Below, one piece after another: positions 21,487 through 31,800 of a stretch of 64,000 nt of DNA. The notes under the pieces are model-generated. The model saw nothing but the letters and a program-made list of their open reading frames with translations. It made no database searches and had not been told where the DNA came from. This DNA is from Stentor coeruleus (taxonomy: Eukaryota; Ciliophora; Heterotrichea; Heterotrichida; Stentoridae): positions 1 through 64,000 of the forward strand of contig MPUH01000032.1 of NCBI GenBank assembly GCA_001970955.1, given 5' to 3'. Position 1 is the first letter of the stretch. Each line of letters begins with the position of its first letter. A program made the translations under genes and the position numbers.

Positions 21487-22509
21487 TTATAAAAGATCAG
21501 CAATAGCTTCACGTTCTTTCAAAAGTTCCTCAGTCGTAATTTTAATCTTTTCTTTAGCGAAGTCATCCATATGCAAACCTTTTATCACATGATATGAAGA
21601 ATGGGTGCAAATACAAGGATAAGAAAAAATCAACCCTTTTGGAATACCATATTCTCCTTGTAATAAATCAGTACTAACACCAAAACTTACCCATTTATTA
21701 TGGCTTCCTAGTTCCCAATCACGCATTTGGTCTACAGCAGCATTAGCTCCAGCTGCAGCACTTGAAAATTTTCTTGTGTTTAAAACTTGAGTTCCTCTAT
21801 TTTGCACTGATGGGATAAATTCTTTAACATACCAATCTTTATCAAGTTTTTCACGAACAGAATGATTATTAATAGTCATATGAGAAAGATCAGGAAAAAC
21901 TGTAGGACTATGGTTTCCCCATATAGCTACTCGATCTATTTGATCAATTCTAACTTTAAACTTTTCTGCTACTTGGGCCATTGCTCGATTATGGTCAAGT
22001 CGAGTCATTGCCGCAAAATTTTGTTTTGGGATACCTTTAGCATGAGTCATAGCAAGAAGACAATTTGTATTTGCTGGATTACCTATTGTCAGAACTTTTA
22101 TAGACTTTTGAGCGTATTTGCCTATATCTTTTCCGGCTTTGACATAAATCTCAGCATTTTTCTTAAGAAGATCTGATATCGCCATGCCTGGAGCACGGGG
22201 TTTTGCCCCTACAAGGAAAGCATAATCCGTGTTTAAAAAAGCTTCAGTTGCATTATCTGTTATAGTCACCCCTTTGAGTAAAGAAAAAGCACTGTCTTCA
22301 AGTTCCATTTTAACCCCGCGAAGAGCGTTTTTCATTTCAGGTAAGTCGTAGATTACTATAGACACTGGTTGATAATTCCCAAAAAGTGACCCACTTGCTA
22401 TTCTAAAGACCAGGTTATAAGAAAGTTGTCCTGCACCTCCTGTTACAGCAATTGTCACTGGCTTTTTCATTACTTGGTGTAATGACCTTCGACATAGAAA
22501 GGTAAGCAT
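21487..22509 (-). CDS. MDH: NAD-dependent malate dehydrogenase, cytosolic-type, with N-terminal extension
   Basis: 340 residues. Nucleotide-binding motif GGAGQ at 24-28. The substrate-binding Arg lies in KPRAPGM, the catalytic region is TRLDHNRA, and the proton-relay His is in GNHSPTVFPD. It interconverts malate and oxaloacetate. The sequence is of the MDH1 (cytosolic/plastid) type rather than the mitochondrial-bacterial LDH-like type. The first 13 residues, MLTFLCRRSLHQV, are basic and hydrophobic and look like a short mitochondrial presequence. A second in-frame ATG at residue 14 (MKKPVTIAVTGG) gives exactly the normal cytosolic start. Two start sites could serve two compartments. Confidence 0.95.
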   Translation of the reverse strand: MLTFLCRRSLHQVMKKPVTIAVTGGAGQLSYNLVFRIASGSLFGNYQPVSIVIYDLPEMKNALRGVKMELEDSAFSLLKGVTITDNATEAFLNTDYAFLVGAKPRAPGMAISDLLKKNAEIYVKAGKDIGKYAQKSIKVLTIGNPANTNCLLAMTHAKGIPKQNFAAMTRLDHNRAMAQVAEKFKVRIDQIDRVAIWGNHSPTVFPDLSHMTINNHSVREKLDKDWYVKEFIPSVQNRGTQVLNTRKFSSAAAGANAAVDQMRDWELGSHNKWVSFGVSTDLLQGEYGIPKGLIFSYPCICTHSSYHVIKGLHMDDFAKEKIKITTEELLKEREAIADLL

Positions 22510-23611
22510 TTTTAATAAGTATGGAATATTGCTTTTTTTTATTTGGGTTTGGAATTTTTTATGGGTGATTTTATGAAAGATTAGAAGGATTTTATAGTGA
22601 ATTATTGGGTTAGATTTTGCTGATGGCTTTTATGGAATTATATGATGTAAGATTTTATTAAGATTAGTTGAAAATTTATTGTGTTTTATTATGTTATAAA
22701 TCGATATAAGTTTATCAGTTTAAATGAAGGATGATAATAGATGTGAAATTTTGATGCAATATGAGATTTTTATTTATGCTGTTTGATTCTTCTGATTACT
22801 ATTGGATTTTTTTGAAGGATTTTATGAGATAAAGATAAATTCTTTGTATGAAATACTTTGTAATAATATTCTGTATTATCTTGATATAAAATAAATCAAA
22901 ACTTATTTTTCAGTCTGAACTGCTTTTTAAATTTCTTCAATGCATAATCCTACCTCATTACTACCAAAAATTAGAGTTCTAAAAAGGGATCATTTTTTCA
23001 ACTTAAAAATCTTATACTAAAAACGCACATCCAGAAAACATCATCTCTGAAAATAAAATTAAAAACCTTAAACACAAGCCTTGAACATATAAAAAATCTA
23101 ATCTTTTATTATAAAACTTAATTCAAAAATTAAATTTCTCTTAATTCATCTTTTAAATACACTTTTCACATAAAACCCTAATTTATTTTATCAACTAAAA
23201 CTACCCTTCATGCTAAAATAACAACATCAAAGCTATGCCTCTCTTCAAATTTTACCAAAAAGCATATTTATATAAATTTTTATACTTCTAATTTCTTATA
23301 TGCATACTTCTTAGAACAAAAACTTCCATTCTCAAGCTTTTCTCCAAAAAATAAACCAAACATCATCAATCAAAGCAGTTTTCCAAGGGCTTTCCAACAA
23401 AATAGCGAGATTTAGAAAAAATGAAAAATCTTTACATGGGACAAAAAGGCGAATAAAAGCAAAAAACCCAAGCCAAAAAATACACAAAAAGTCCTCAAAT
23501 CCTCTAATAATTCTCAATAACAATAAAAAAACTCATTATCAAGATTTTATCGTAATTATCCATATACCACCTAGGCAGTATAATTTTCCAATAAGACCAA
23601 AGATACAAAAA

Positions 23612-23760
23612 ATTCTGATTAAATTTGATAAACCCCGAAAAACTCCCCAAAAAAAGATATCTTGCAGAATTTCATAGCTGAAGTATTGGCAAAGATATAC
23701 AAGAAGTACCGATAAAATTTAACCAAACCTAAAAAAATTATGCAAAAAAAATATCCTTTA
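23612..23760 (+). repeat. Two diverged copies of a ~50-bp dispersed repeat
   Basis: Copies begin near 23615 (ATTCTGATTAAATTTGATAA and on to AAAAAAGATATCTT) and near 23707 (CCGATAAAATTTAACCAAAC and on to CAAAAAAAATATCCT). They share an arrangement of a CTGATTAAA-like head and a CAAAAAAAAGATATCT-like tail with the copies at 24629 and 25885. Confidence 0.45.
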
Positions 23761-23942
23761 GTTAGATATAAATGGATAACTATATAACACAAAAACATCC
23801 AGTTAAAAGGATAAATATGTCATAATACTTATAGACTTAAAACAATGATATTTTGGCTTCTTTTATCTTTGAGAATATACTAATCCAGTTAAAAAAAAAT
23901 AATCAAAAAATATAAGAAAATTATATAGTCAATTTTTATAGA

Positions 23943-24051
23943 AATTATACAGAAAGTTTGATTTTTTAAAGGAAATACAAGATGTTGATTAAGAGANAAT
24001 TATACAGAAAGTTTGATTTTTTAAAGGAAATACAAGATGTTGATTAAGAGA
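23943..24051. repeat. Perfect 54-bp direct duplication around a single N (assembly join)
   Basis: 23943-23996 equals 23998-24051, with N at 23997. Same pattern as the three other N sites, so most likely a contig-end overlap. Confidence 0.9.
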
Positions 24052-24626
24052 TTTGGCTTTTGGTATAAGACAAAAGATTAGGCTGGTTATGGTTTTGCTT
24101 TTATAAACATTTTTATTATTATTACGTTTTTTACGACTAGATAGAACTTAATATTTTGTATATAAGTGATAAGTCTATTCAAAATACATTTTAATAAGTC
24201 TAAAAGACAAACTAAGCATAGTATTAGTAAATGCAGACTATTTTAATCAAATTTTTCCATATTTTTTTCTATCTAATATTTTTGGTTAAACATAAAATAT
24301 ATATTTCAACTTTTTGCCTTTTGATGTAAGTCTATCTTCAAGACTTCAACTTTGTATATTTTTTCGGTTTAAAACACTTTCTAGAATGTTATTTATAGAA
24401 AAGCCTATATTTTCTCAAAAATTCCTCAAGATTACTAATTTTTAAGCTATGAATTGCTGACTATAATAAAAATAATCATTCTATAATCAAAATAAAAAAT
24501 AGATCAGTAATTCCTTTCGTCTTTTAAAATAATTTTCCTATGATTTCCTTCCTTTATATAACTATTTCTCTTTATTCTTATATATTTTTCTTAGAAGCAT
24601 ATATATAATTAAATGATATAAACATA

Positions 24627-24683
24627 CTCCGATGAAATTCTGATTAAAATGAGAAATTAGACAAAAAAAAGATATCTTTAATG
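24627..24683 (+). repeat. Dispersed ~50-bp repeat copy
   Basis: Starts CTCCGATGAAATTCTGATTA and ends in a run of A followed by GATATCTTT. Closest to the copy at 25885. A nearby TTTAGTTAGATATAA (24735-24750) is shared with 23757-23771. Confidence 0.5.
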
Positions 24684-24799
24684 CCTAGGAACAAAAAAAT
24701 TTTTACAGATTTTTTAAATATGTCAGGATGTTCTTTAGTTAGATATAATTTCAGTTTTACATGAGTAATTTAGTTGTTTGTTGATGAATAAGAGCTTAT

Positions 24800-25240
24800 T
24801 TGAATGATTTATTAGGATGATTATTTGCTTTTACGATTAAAAGGATGCTTTTTGAGCATTTTCTTTACATTTGTATTCCATCTAGTAAACTATATTTTGC
24901 TTCATTATTATTTATTACCCCTTTACCTATCCACCAAGGATTATTCACTATAATTACTTTATTCTATCTAATTTCTTTAGTTTTATGAGATTTTTGGCCT
25001 ATGTATCATAATTTTTTTGACTCTTAAATTAGGTTTAATTTCTTAGCTATAACCAGCATAACTTTTAATCTCTTCTAATGCATTCTCTTGAACTTTATAT
25101 AAAGCTTCTTATTGCAAATTATATTCAAGTCTAAGTGTAGCTATTTTTTTACCCTTCTTAGCTGAGATTGAATTTTAAGTTGAAACCAATCAAAACCTTG
25201 ATTTTCTTTATACCATCCTTCTAAACTTAGTTTAAAGCTT
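24800..25240 (-). pseudogene. Coding-like relic, interrupted in every frame
   Basis: The minus strand contains stretches that read like real protein in differing frames, for example EGWYKENQGFDWFQLKIQ (about 25168-25222), GKKIATLRLEYNLQ (about 25108-25150) and NPWWIGKGVINNNEAKYSLL (about 24880-24940). Trp, Gly, Asp and Glu are well represented, unlike translations of simple AT-rich spacer. Several stops and frame changes interrupt it, so it is not an active gene in this sequence. Family not recognised. Confidence 0.4.
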
Positions 25241-25500
25241 TATCTTACTATTTCCTTATGTTTAAGTTAAATTTTACCTCTTTTCACCCTTTAAGCCGAG
25301 TTTGACTTCTGATTTAAATTGATCTGCAGCTATGACTATTCTTTAAAGTATCCTCATAACTCTTATTTAAACCTTCTTCTTACTGTTTACTTATTTTTAA
25401 GTCTAAGCTCAAGACTCTTAAGGTGAGCTCGATTTCTGAGCTAAAATTTTACTTAATCTTTATTCTTTACCTAATACATTCCTTATCTATACAACTTAAA
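25101..25500. repeat. Degenerate ~133-bp tandem repeat, three copies
   Basis: Related segments begin near 25101 (AAAGCTTCTTATTGCAAATT), 25234 (AAAGCTTTATCTTACTATTT) and 25368 (TAAACCTTCTTCTTACTGTT). Each is followed at similar distances by TTAAGTCTAAG-like and TTAGCTGAGATTGA-like words. A weak fourth copy may start near 25498. The first copy overlaps the coding-like relic, so the repeats may derive from a repeated protein segment. Confidence 0.5.
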
Positions 25501-25880
25501 CTTTCTTTTACAAGCAATCAATTTAGCCTAATCTCTTTATAGAACTAATCAAGCTACTTTATCTATAGAAAAGCATCCTGGTTAAAAAATTTAAGTATCT
25601 AAATTCTAACTTGAATCATAAGATTTATACCCAATACTCAAGTCTATCTTGTAAAAAGTATGCAAAAACACCACCAAATTTCCTGATGGAATCTAAAAAA
25701 GACACTTTCCAAAAGATAAACATATGATTAAATGATAAAATAAGTAGGGATACTAAAGGAGAAAACATAAGCAAAATAATTTGTGTAATATTAAAAAAAT
25801 ATACTTATAATTATATAAAAAACCTATGCTATAAAAGTAAAAAGCTAAAACTACCATTTTTTTTGCTAAAAGATATAAAA

Positions 25881-25938
25881 AACTCCGATGAAATTCTGAT
25901 TGAATGAAGAAATTAAATCAAAAAAAAATATCTTCAAA
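25881..25938 (+). repeat. Dispersed ~50-bp repeat copy
   Basis: Begins ACTCCGATGAAATTCTGATT and ends in poly-A then TATCTTC. It closely matches the copy at 24627-24683. Confidence 0.5.
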
Positions 25939-26139
25939 ACCAAAAAAAAATCCCTTCTCCACAGTAAAACCTCATCTTTCCCATACTTTTAAACCGAAAC
26001 TTCTTCTAAAAATCATACAATCTTCTATAACATCCCATAGAATTCATAACAATTTAATATCAAACTCAAAACTTTCACCTATAAACCTAAATAAACTCCA
26101 AAAACCATATAAACTACTATAGCAATCATCCTATACCCA

Positions 26140-27252
26140 TTAGTTATCTCTAAGTTTCTGTTTAAATTCTCCATTTTCCCAAATACCCTTACGTTTTTTT
26201 CCTCTTTGAAACATAGTCCCTTCACCATGATATTTTCCTTCTTTCCACATCCCTTCATATTTTTTCCCATCAGGCCATCTCAATATTCCAAACCCTTCTT
26301 TCAAATCATTGGCATATTCTCCTTCATATACTTTCCCATCACTCCATTTAAAAACCCCTTTTCCATGCATTTTACTATCTTTCCATGTTCCTTCATATTC
26401 TCTATTTGTCCAAGTATATTTACCAAAACCTTCAATAATATCATTATTAAACTCCCCTTCATATTTCGTCCCATCAGCCCAATTGAATTTCCCTTGACCT
26501 GATTTTAGACCATCTTTATAATTACCTTCAAAACGTGAACCATCTTGCCATGTTTCTATACCATAACCATGTTGTTTATCATTTCTCCAAGTACCTGTAT
26601 AAACTGATTTTGTTGCATATTCCATTGTACCTTGACCTTCCATACGACCATTACTCCAAGTTCCAGTATAAACATCACCTTTTGGAGATACTCGACGACC
26701 TTTATCATGAAGTTTACCATCTTTCCAGTAACCTTCACAAATACCCCCATCGATATAGTACATTATACCTTTACCATGAGGTAAACCTTTATTAGACCAT
26801 TCTCCTACATAGACACTGCCATCCATTAACTTTGTAGGACCTTTCCAGTCGACTGGTTCATCTCCATTTGGCCTTTCAAATTTGAATGGAGATAATCGGG
26901 CAAAAGCAGTTTTAGCTTCGATTGTTGAAATGTTGGATGGGATTTCGATTAAAGCTTGAGGTTGGGTGGATTTATATGCGAGAAAAGCTTTTCTAGCAAG
27001 GTGGGATCGTATAATAGCTTGAACTTGGACTACTGGATGTGATGGGTCAGGTGTTGGAACTTGCATTGGAACTAAAGATCTGGGCCGAATCTCAGTAGGC
27101 AATTTAGTAGAAACATCAGTTATTTGTCCACTTTGTCCTTCGAACTGAGTGTATTTATCAATTTTTTCTATACCTTTATAAGATTCGTTTTGCATTTCTG
27201 TTGTTTTTTCTGTTTGCTTGTCTGAAAGACAGTTGCAGTGACAAGAACCCAT
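26140..27252 (-). CDS. MORN-repeat protein with IQ motif and acylated N terminus
   Basis: 370 residues. MGSCHCNC at the start is a strong N-myristoylation plus palmitoylation signal, so membrane attachment is likely. Residues ~75-95 hold an IQ motif (VQAIIRSHLARKAFLAY), a calmodulin- or centrin-binding site. From ~140 to the end are nine full MORN repeats and a partial tenth (e.g. YTGTWSNGRMEGQGTMEY, YEGEYANDLKEGFGILRWPDG). MORN proteins line ciliate and apicomplexan cortex and basal bodies. A membrane-anchored MORN/IQ protein suggests a calcium-responsive cortical scaffold; this role is inferred. Confidence 0.9.
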   Translation of the reverse strand: MGSCHCNCLSDKQTEKTTEMQNESYKGIEKIDKYTQFEGQSGQITDVSTKLPTEIRPRSLVPMQVPTPDPSHPVVQVQAIIRSHLARKAFLAYKSTQPQALIEIPSNISTIEAKTAFARLSPFKFERPNGDEPVDWKGPTKLMDGSVYVGEWSNKGLPHGKGIMYYIDGGICEGYWKDGKLHDKGRRVSPKGDVYTGTWSNGRMEGQGTMEYATKSVYTGTWRNDKQHGYGIETWQDGSRFEGNYKDGLKSGQGKFNWADGTKYEGEFNNDIIEGFGKYTWTNREYEGTWKDSKMHGKGVFKWSDGKVYEGEYANDLKEGFGILRWPDGKKYEGMWKEGKYHGEGTMFQRGKKRKGIWENGEFKQKLRDN

Positions 27253-27717
27253 TATTTATTTAAATTATTGACTGTTTTGAAAATTTATTATATGAAAATC
27301 AAGATTAGTTTGGAGGTTTTAATTGAAAAGTTTTACTTTTTACGTTTGAAATATTGCAATGTTTGATGATTTATTGGATAGTGTTTGGTTGTAGTTATAA
27401 AAGAGTATCGCAATTTTTTATATGGAACACTTAAGTTTTTTATGATTTTCTTGATGAATTTGGTTTTTTTTTTTTTAGAAATTAAGTTCATTAAGGATTA
27501 ATACTGTGAAATAATCAATTTCTGTAGTATTCTCAATGAGGGATTTTATATACAATTAAAATATGATGATTCACGATATTGTTTTTAATATGATTGATTA
27601 TTAGATGCTAAAAAAAACATAGGCTTTTTATATGAATTTAGGTTATAATCCTTAGAGCTATACAATTTATTAAAATCTATTTGGGTTAGTAATCAAGAAA
27701 GTATTTATAATTTAACA
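27253..27717. other. Divergent spacer
   Basis: G-rich, C-poor on the plus strand up to about 27650, as expected for the 5' flank of the minus-strand MORN gene. No gene or RNA seen. Confidence 0.5.
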
Positions 27718-28878
27718 ATGCACAACGCAAGAAAAGAGCGGGCCGAAATCATGGAAAAACAGAAAAAAGCAGCACAAAAAGAGAAAAGAGTGACGGCAAC
27801 ATCTTTTAACCCAGCAAGTGCAGGTAAAGCAGAGCCAATTTACTATTCTCCAAGCAACATGGACGGTATGGGTCTTTGGTGTCAGCCAGTCTCCAACCCA
27901 TCATCTCGCAAAATAGAAAAGCCTCCAATTCCTGAGCCTTCAGTCTTCACAAACGATGTTGAGCTTAAACTTAGTAAGGAAATGTCTCAAATGCTTGAGA
28001 AAAAATGTTCTGAACTTGGTAGGCTTCTAGACCAAGAAAAATACGAAAAAAAGACCCTCGAGGTAAAAATCCAAGCATTAGAAAAATCCTTAAAAGACTC
28101 ACAAAGTGAAATTGCTGAATGGGAAGAACATGCAAAAGTCCTCCAAACCCAGAAAAACGAACTAGAAAACGCTATGGATGAAAATTGTATCCATTACAAT
28201 TATACAGAAAACGAAATAAGTTCCTTACAAAAAGAGCTTGAAAATGAGAAACAAAGGGCAGAAATGTATAGAAAAATGCAAGAACAAGAAATTATATTAA
28301 AAGAAGAAGAAGGTGATGAATATCAACATGAAATTGAAAGTTTAAAACAAACAATTGATGGACTTAATGATGAAAATGCAGGACTTAAAGAGTATTTAGG
28401 TCATTTACAACAGGAAAATGAAAAACTTATAGAAGAAAGGGAAAAACTAGGACAAAGATATGTGCAAGAAGTAACATTAAGTCAAACTAAAGAAGAAAAA
28501 GCGAAAATGAAAGCTACGAAAATCAACCTTTTGACTACTGAAAATAAAGCTTTACAACAAAAGATAAGAGAATTGGAAGAAAGTAGGAAAAAAAACCAGG
28601 ATTTTATGAAGAAAAAAGATGATGAGATTAAAAGTACCAAGAATGAAATTGAAAGTTTGAAGAATAGGATTAGAAGTGAACAGGAGATGAGAAAACATCA
28701 GGTTGATCTTGTTGCACAAAGGGATATGAGACTTAGGATATTAGAAGAAAAACATATGAAACTTGAACAACAGTATCAGAAACTTGTTAAGATTATTCCT
28801 GATGATGAGAAAGCTGAAAAAACACCTAAGCCAAAATTAGTTAAAGTACAGGCTAATCCGGATTTGTTTAATGATTAA
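27718..28878 (+). CDS. Coiled-coil protein, unknown
   Basis: 386 residues. A basic N-terminal segment (MHNARKERAEIMEKQKKAAQK) and a short conserved-looking patch (AEPIYYSPSNMDGMGLWCQP) are followed by one long coiled coil from ~85 to 365, rich in Lys, Glu and Gln. A basic tail ends in PKLVKVQANPDLFND. No known domain is recognised; likely cytoskeletal. Its last 20 bases lie in a duplicated segment of the assembly, but the frame is unaffected. Confidence 0.75.
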   Translation: MHNARKERAEIMEKQKKAAQKEKRVTATSFNPASAGKAEPIYYSPSNMDGMGLWCQPVSNPSSRKIEKPPIPEPSVFTNDVELKLSKEMSQMLEKKCSELGRLLDQEKYEKKTLEVKIQALEKSLKDSQSEIAEWEEHAKVLQTQKNELENAMDENCIHYNYTENEISSLQKELENEKQRAEMYRKMQEQEIILKEEEGDEYQHEIESLKQTIDGLNDENAGLKEYLGHLQQENEKLIEEREKLGQRYVQEVTLSQTKEEKAKMKATKINLLTTENKALQQKIRELEESRKKNQDFMKKKDDEIKSTKNEIESLKNRIRSEQEMRKHQVDLVAQRDMRLRILEEKHMKLEQQYQKLVKIIPDDEKAEKTPKPKLVKVQANPDLFND

Positions 28879-29069
28879 TCATTTGTGGTAGAGGGTAAGA
28901 AAAGTGTATGAGTTTTTTATTGATTGATAGAATTTTTCAATGATAAGTTGGGATATTTTAATATAGGAATTTTTGATAGGGAAANCGGATTTGTTTAATG
29001 ATTAATCATTTGTGGTAGAGGGTAAGAAAAGTGTATGAGTTTTTTATTGATTGATAGAATTTTTCAATG
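28859..29069. repeat. Perfect 84-bp direct duplication around a single N (assembly join)
   Basis: 28859-28942 equals 28986-29069, with N at 28985. The first copy overlaps the end of the coiled-coil gene. Contig-end overlap is the simplest explanation. Confidence 0.9.
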
Positions 29070-29606
29070 TTTAAATGATTTTTTGCCAAAAGGAAAGTTT
29101 TAGGATTGATGGCGAATGTTAAATAAGGGTTTATTGTGTAAATTTGGTATTTTTATGTAAAAGTTAAGATATTTTTTGAGATGTTCGAAATGCTGTTTAT
29201 ATGGTTTATAATAAGGATGATCTGAATTTGATTTCTATGATTTTTTATTTTGAGTTTCCAAATCTGGTTTAATTAAGATTTATTATTTGATATATAGTAA
29301 ACCTAAAATAACAAATCAGTAAATAGAATTTATGATTATTATTTTGATTCTAAAAACACCTTAATTTAATATACTTTAATACTAAAAACACCTTAGCATA
29401 TATACCACATCAACCAAAAAAGATTTTGAATCATTCTAAACCCAAGAAATTTTCATAATCTAAACGACTTCAAAAAATCACTCCTCCCACAATTTTTTCC
29501 TATACCAAAAAAATCATTTCTTTCCATCCTCAACCCATTTTTCCTCTTATCTTCCAATCCATTCAAAAAATAAACTCTCAGACAAATTCCCTAATAATCA
29601 TAACAA
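28879..29606. other. Spacer between convergent genes
   Basis: The plus strand is G-rich to about 29330, then C-rich to 29606, i.e. both gene ends show G excess on their own sense strand. Contains the 84-bp assembly duplication. No gene seen. Confidence 0.55.
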
Positions 29607-29957
29607 TTAACTATTAGTTTTTTCTTGTTTCTCTCTAAACCTTGTGCTTTTTCTTGTCCCAGGTTCTTCTTTATCATCAGTTCTAATCTTAAGAAAATTA
29701 TCAATAACCTCTTCTGTACCCTTACATTCAGTACAAAAAGCATTCACGTCACATGTAAAATGCATTGATGGCTCATATTCTTTGACATCAGGTTTTTGAC
29801 TTCTCAATATATTATAGCAATTCAAGGCAAAATGCTCTTTGACAGTATTTCTTAAATCCTCTCTTGAGCATTTTAATCCATATAATGCTTCGTATCTTTT
29901 CAATGATCCCCAACTTAGCTTGGAAAAGTCCACTACTGGGCGAATTTCTTCAGCCAT
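29607..29957 (-). CDS. SAP30: SAP30-like Sin3-binding protein
   Basis: 116 residues from MAEEIRPVVDFSKLSWGSLK. Residues ~7-45 (VDFSKLSWGSLKRYEALYGL, SREDLRNTVKEHF) match the SAP30 Sin3-binding domain, which links SAP30 to the Sin3 scaffold of histone deacetylase complexes. The C-terminal half has CDVNAFCTECKG, a Cys cluster, and a basic tail. SAP30 proteins normally also have an N-terminal zinc finger, which is absent, as in the shortest family members. A longer in-frame ATG 23 codons upstream would add a Phe-rich segment that looks like leader sequence. Likely role: chromatin repression in the nucleus. Confidence 0.7.
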   Translation of the reverse strand: MAEEIRPVVDFSKLSWGSLKRYEALYGLKCSREDLRNTVKEHFALNCYNILRSQKPDVKEYEPSMHFTCDVNAFCTECKGTEEVIDNFLKIRTDDKEEPGTRKSTRFREKQEKTNS

Positions 29958-30578
29958 TTTATAAGGAAAATGATTAGTATCAAAGAAAAAGAAGGAAAAA
30001 TATGTAAAAATTGGGATTGGATTCAACTTTATTGGCTTTTTAGAGGATTATTTTATATGGTTGGGTTTATGGAATGGATTTTTTAGGGTTATTAGATTTG
30101 ATTTTTGTGATGGGAAGAGAAAAATATTGTTTTTGAAGAGAATTATTATGAGAAAATGGATAAGTTTGTGATAAGGTTGGGGTTTGGGATATATGATGGG
30201 AAGATAATGTGAAGAAAACATGATGTTGTTGATAATTTGTAGGCTGTGCAGGGTTTAGGTTTTTAATAGTTTTTGTAATGGGAATTTGGATGATATGATG
30301 ATTTTGTATTGCTTTTGATATTTTATAGTAGTTTTTTTGTGGATTTTGTGTGAGAATTAGTAATAAAAACAGATAGTGTGTTTTATAGTATTGTATATGT
30401 GGCTAAAAGTAATTAATATATTTTTTATATGCAAAACTGAAGTGCATAACTATAAATTTGTTACGATACAAATTCAAATAGTTTTTCAATCAAGCCCAAA
30501 TCTCCCAATTATTATCAAAACTCATTACCATAATATCTAATTTTAATAAGTTCTTAAAGTTAAATATAAAATATAAAA
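29958..30578. other. Divergent spacer
   Basis: G-rich on the plus strand until about 30400, then C-rich to the EF-hand start. No gene or RNA seen. Confidence 0.5.
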
Positions 30579-30929
30579 ATGGGAAGTTGTATATCAGAAC
30601 AAGGGCTCTCTTCAAAAACCAAAAAGTTGGCAATCGAGATTTTTCGAGAAATCGATACTGACGGGAACAAATGCATCGATATCAATGAAACAATAAAATT
30701 CTGGCATGACAACTTCGCTAAAGTTAATTCAAGGGCAATATTTGAGGCTGTTGATATAGACAAAAATGATAAAATAGACGAAAAAGAGTGGATTTCTTTT
30801 TGGACTAGAGTTAAAAAAAGTGGACATTTGGAAGAAGATATACAAGAAGAGTTGCTTAATTTGAGAAACCGAGGGTCATGGGTACAATTTAAAGGAGTTA
30901 GGAATATGAGTGCTAAAAAAATTGATTAG
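30579..30929 (+). CDS. Acylated two-EF-hand protein
   Basis: 116 residues. MGSCISEQG is a myristoylation/palmitoylation start. EF-hand loops are DTDGNKCIDINE (about 27-38) and DIDKNDKIDEKE (about 60-71). Loop 1 has Asn-Lys at positions 5-6, so the usual Gly at position 6 is replaced. Loop 2 also lacks Gly at position 6. Calcium affinity may therefore be low. Likely a membrane-tethered calcium sensor. Ends in TAG. Confidence 0.85.
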   Translation: MGSCISEQGLSSKTKKLAIEIFREIDTDGNKCIDINETIKFWHDNFAKVNSRAIFEAVDIDKNDKIDEKEWISFWTRVKKSGHLEEDIQEELLNLRNRGSWVQFKGVRNMSAKKID

Positions 30930-31800
30930 GATTTATATTTTACTTATGGTAACATGAAATAACGAAAATGTAGTTATAGTTAGAATTGTATTGAAATTGT
31001 TTTATGGAATATATAGATATTATAATAATGTATTAGGTTGAGGATATTATAAAGTATATGATTTTGTATAGTTTTATATAATAAAAGTCTTTTAATGTTG
31101 AATAAAGTTTCATAGATTATTTTAAAAGGGTGGCAAAGGTTTAGTATAGTTAAAGGAATTTGATAATTTTATGATTGTAATGATATTTAAAGATATGATA
31201 AGAAATATGATCTTTAAATTTTGTTTACTGTATAAAATATTATTTTATTGTAACTATTGTTCGTTTTGTTATAATATAATATTATGTATTTTGGTATCTG
31301 TTAACTTTAATTTATTATTCATGTGTTTTTTAAGTCGTTTTTGATTTATTCTTTAAAAACAGACTGGCTTTTTTAAATATCATAGCATTTTATCATAGAA
31401 AACATGAATATACTATTAATATTTTATATAATTTTTGATATATTGATAAACTCTAGCCAAAAAATCTTATATATAAACAATCTTTAAATAAAACATAAAA
31501 TTCCCCACTCATTAAATCTTAACCAAGCATTCCTGGATTTTATAACAAATTTTTATACTTTCTAAGCCAACCCCTAAAATTTGATTCAAAATTTTAAACC
31601 AAACCTCCTAATATAAACCTAAAAAAAAAATCTTAAACATAAAATCCAATCCTATTTCCCAACAATTTTCCTATAACATTTAAAATACTTATACTCTTAT
31701 CATTAATCTACAACACTTCAACTAATAAATCATTAAAACTCTACAAAATAATAATTTTAACTCAGAAACCATTATCCTCCTTTAAAAAACCATTATAAAA
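30930..31800. other. Spacer between tandem plus-strand genes
   Basis: G-rich, C-poor to about 31370, then C-rich, G-poor to 31800. Both genes point the same way, so the flip is not due to gene orientation changing. No gene seen. Confidence 0.6.

Larger units (their letters stand above)
22510..26139. other. 3.6-kb gene-free spacer with relics and repeats
   Basis: The largest gap between genes. 22510-22900 is G-rich on the plus strand (5' flank of MDH), and 22910-23800 is C-rich. It contains an assembly duplication (23943-24051), four related ~50-bp repeats, a degenerate ~133-bp tandem repeat, and a coding-like relic, each listed separately. Open frames at 23332-23523 (minus) and 25904-26122 (plus) look compositional. 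Confidence 0.6.

Noticed and set aside
23332-23523. Minus-strand open frame of 63 codons
   Set aside because: Antisense of a G-poor tract, giving Phe/Leu-rich translation with no homology that I recognise.
23330-23870. Plus-strand frame that reads well if TAA and TAG meant Gln
   Set aside because: The tract is G-poor and C-rich, so any frame gives Lys/Asn/Gln/Ser/Pro-rich sequence with mainly TAA stops; all real genes here use the standard code.
25904-26122. Plus-strand 72-codon open frame
   Set aside because: Low-complexity Lys/Leu/Asn sequence overlapping a dispersed repeat; no independent support.
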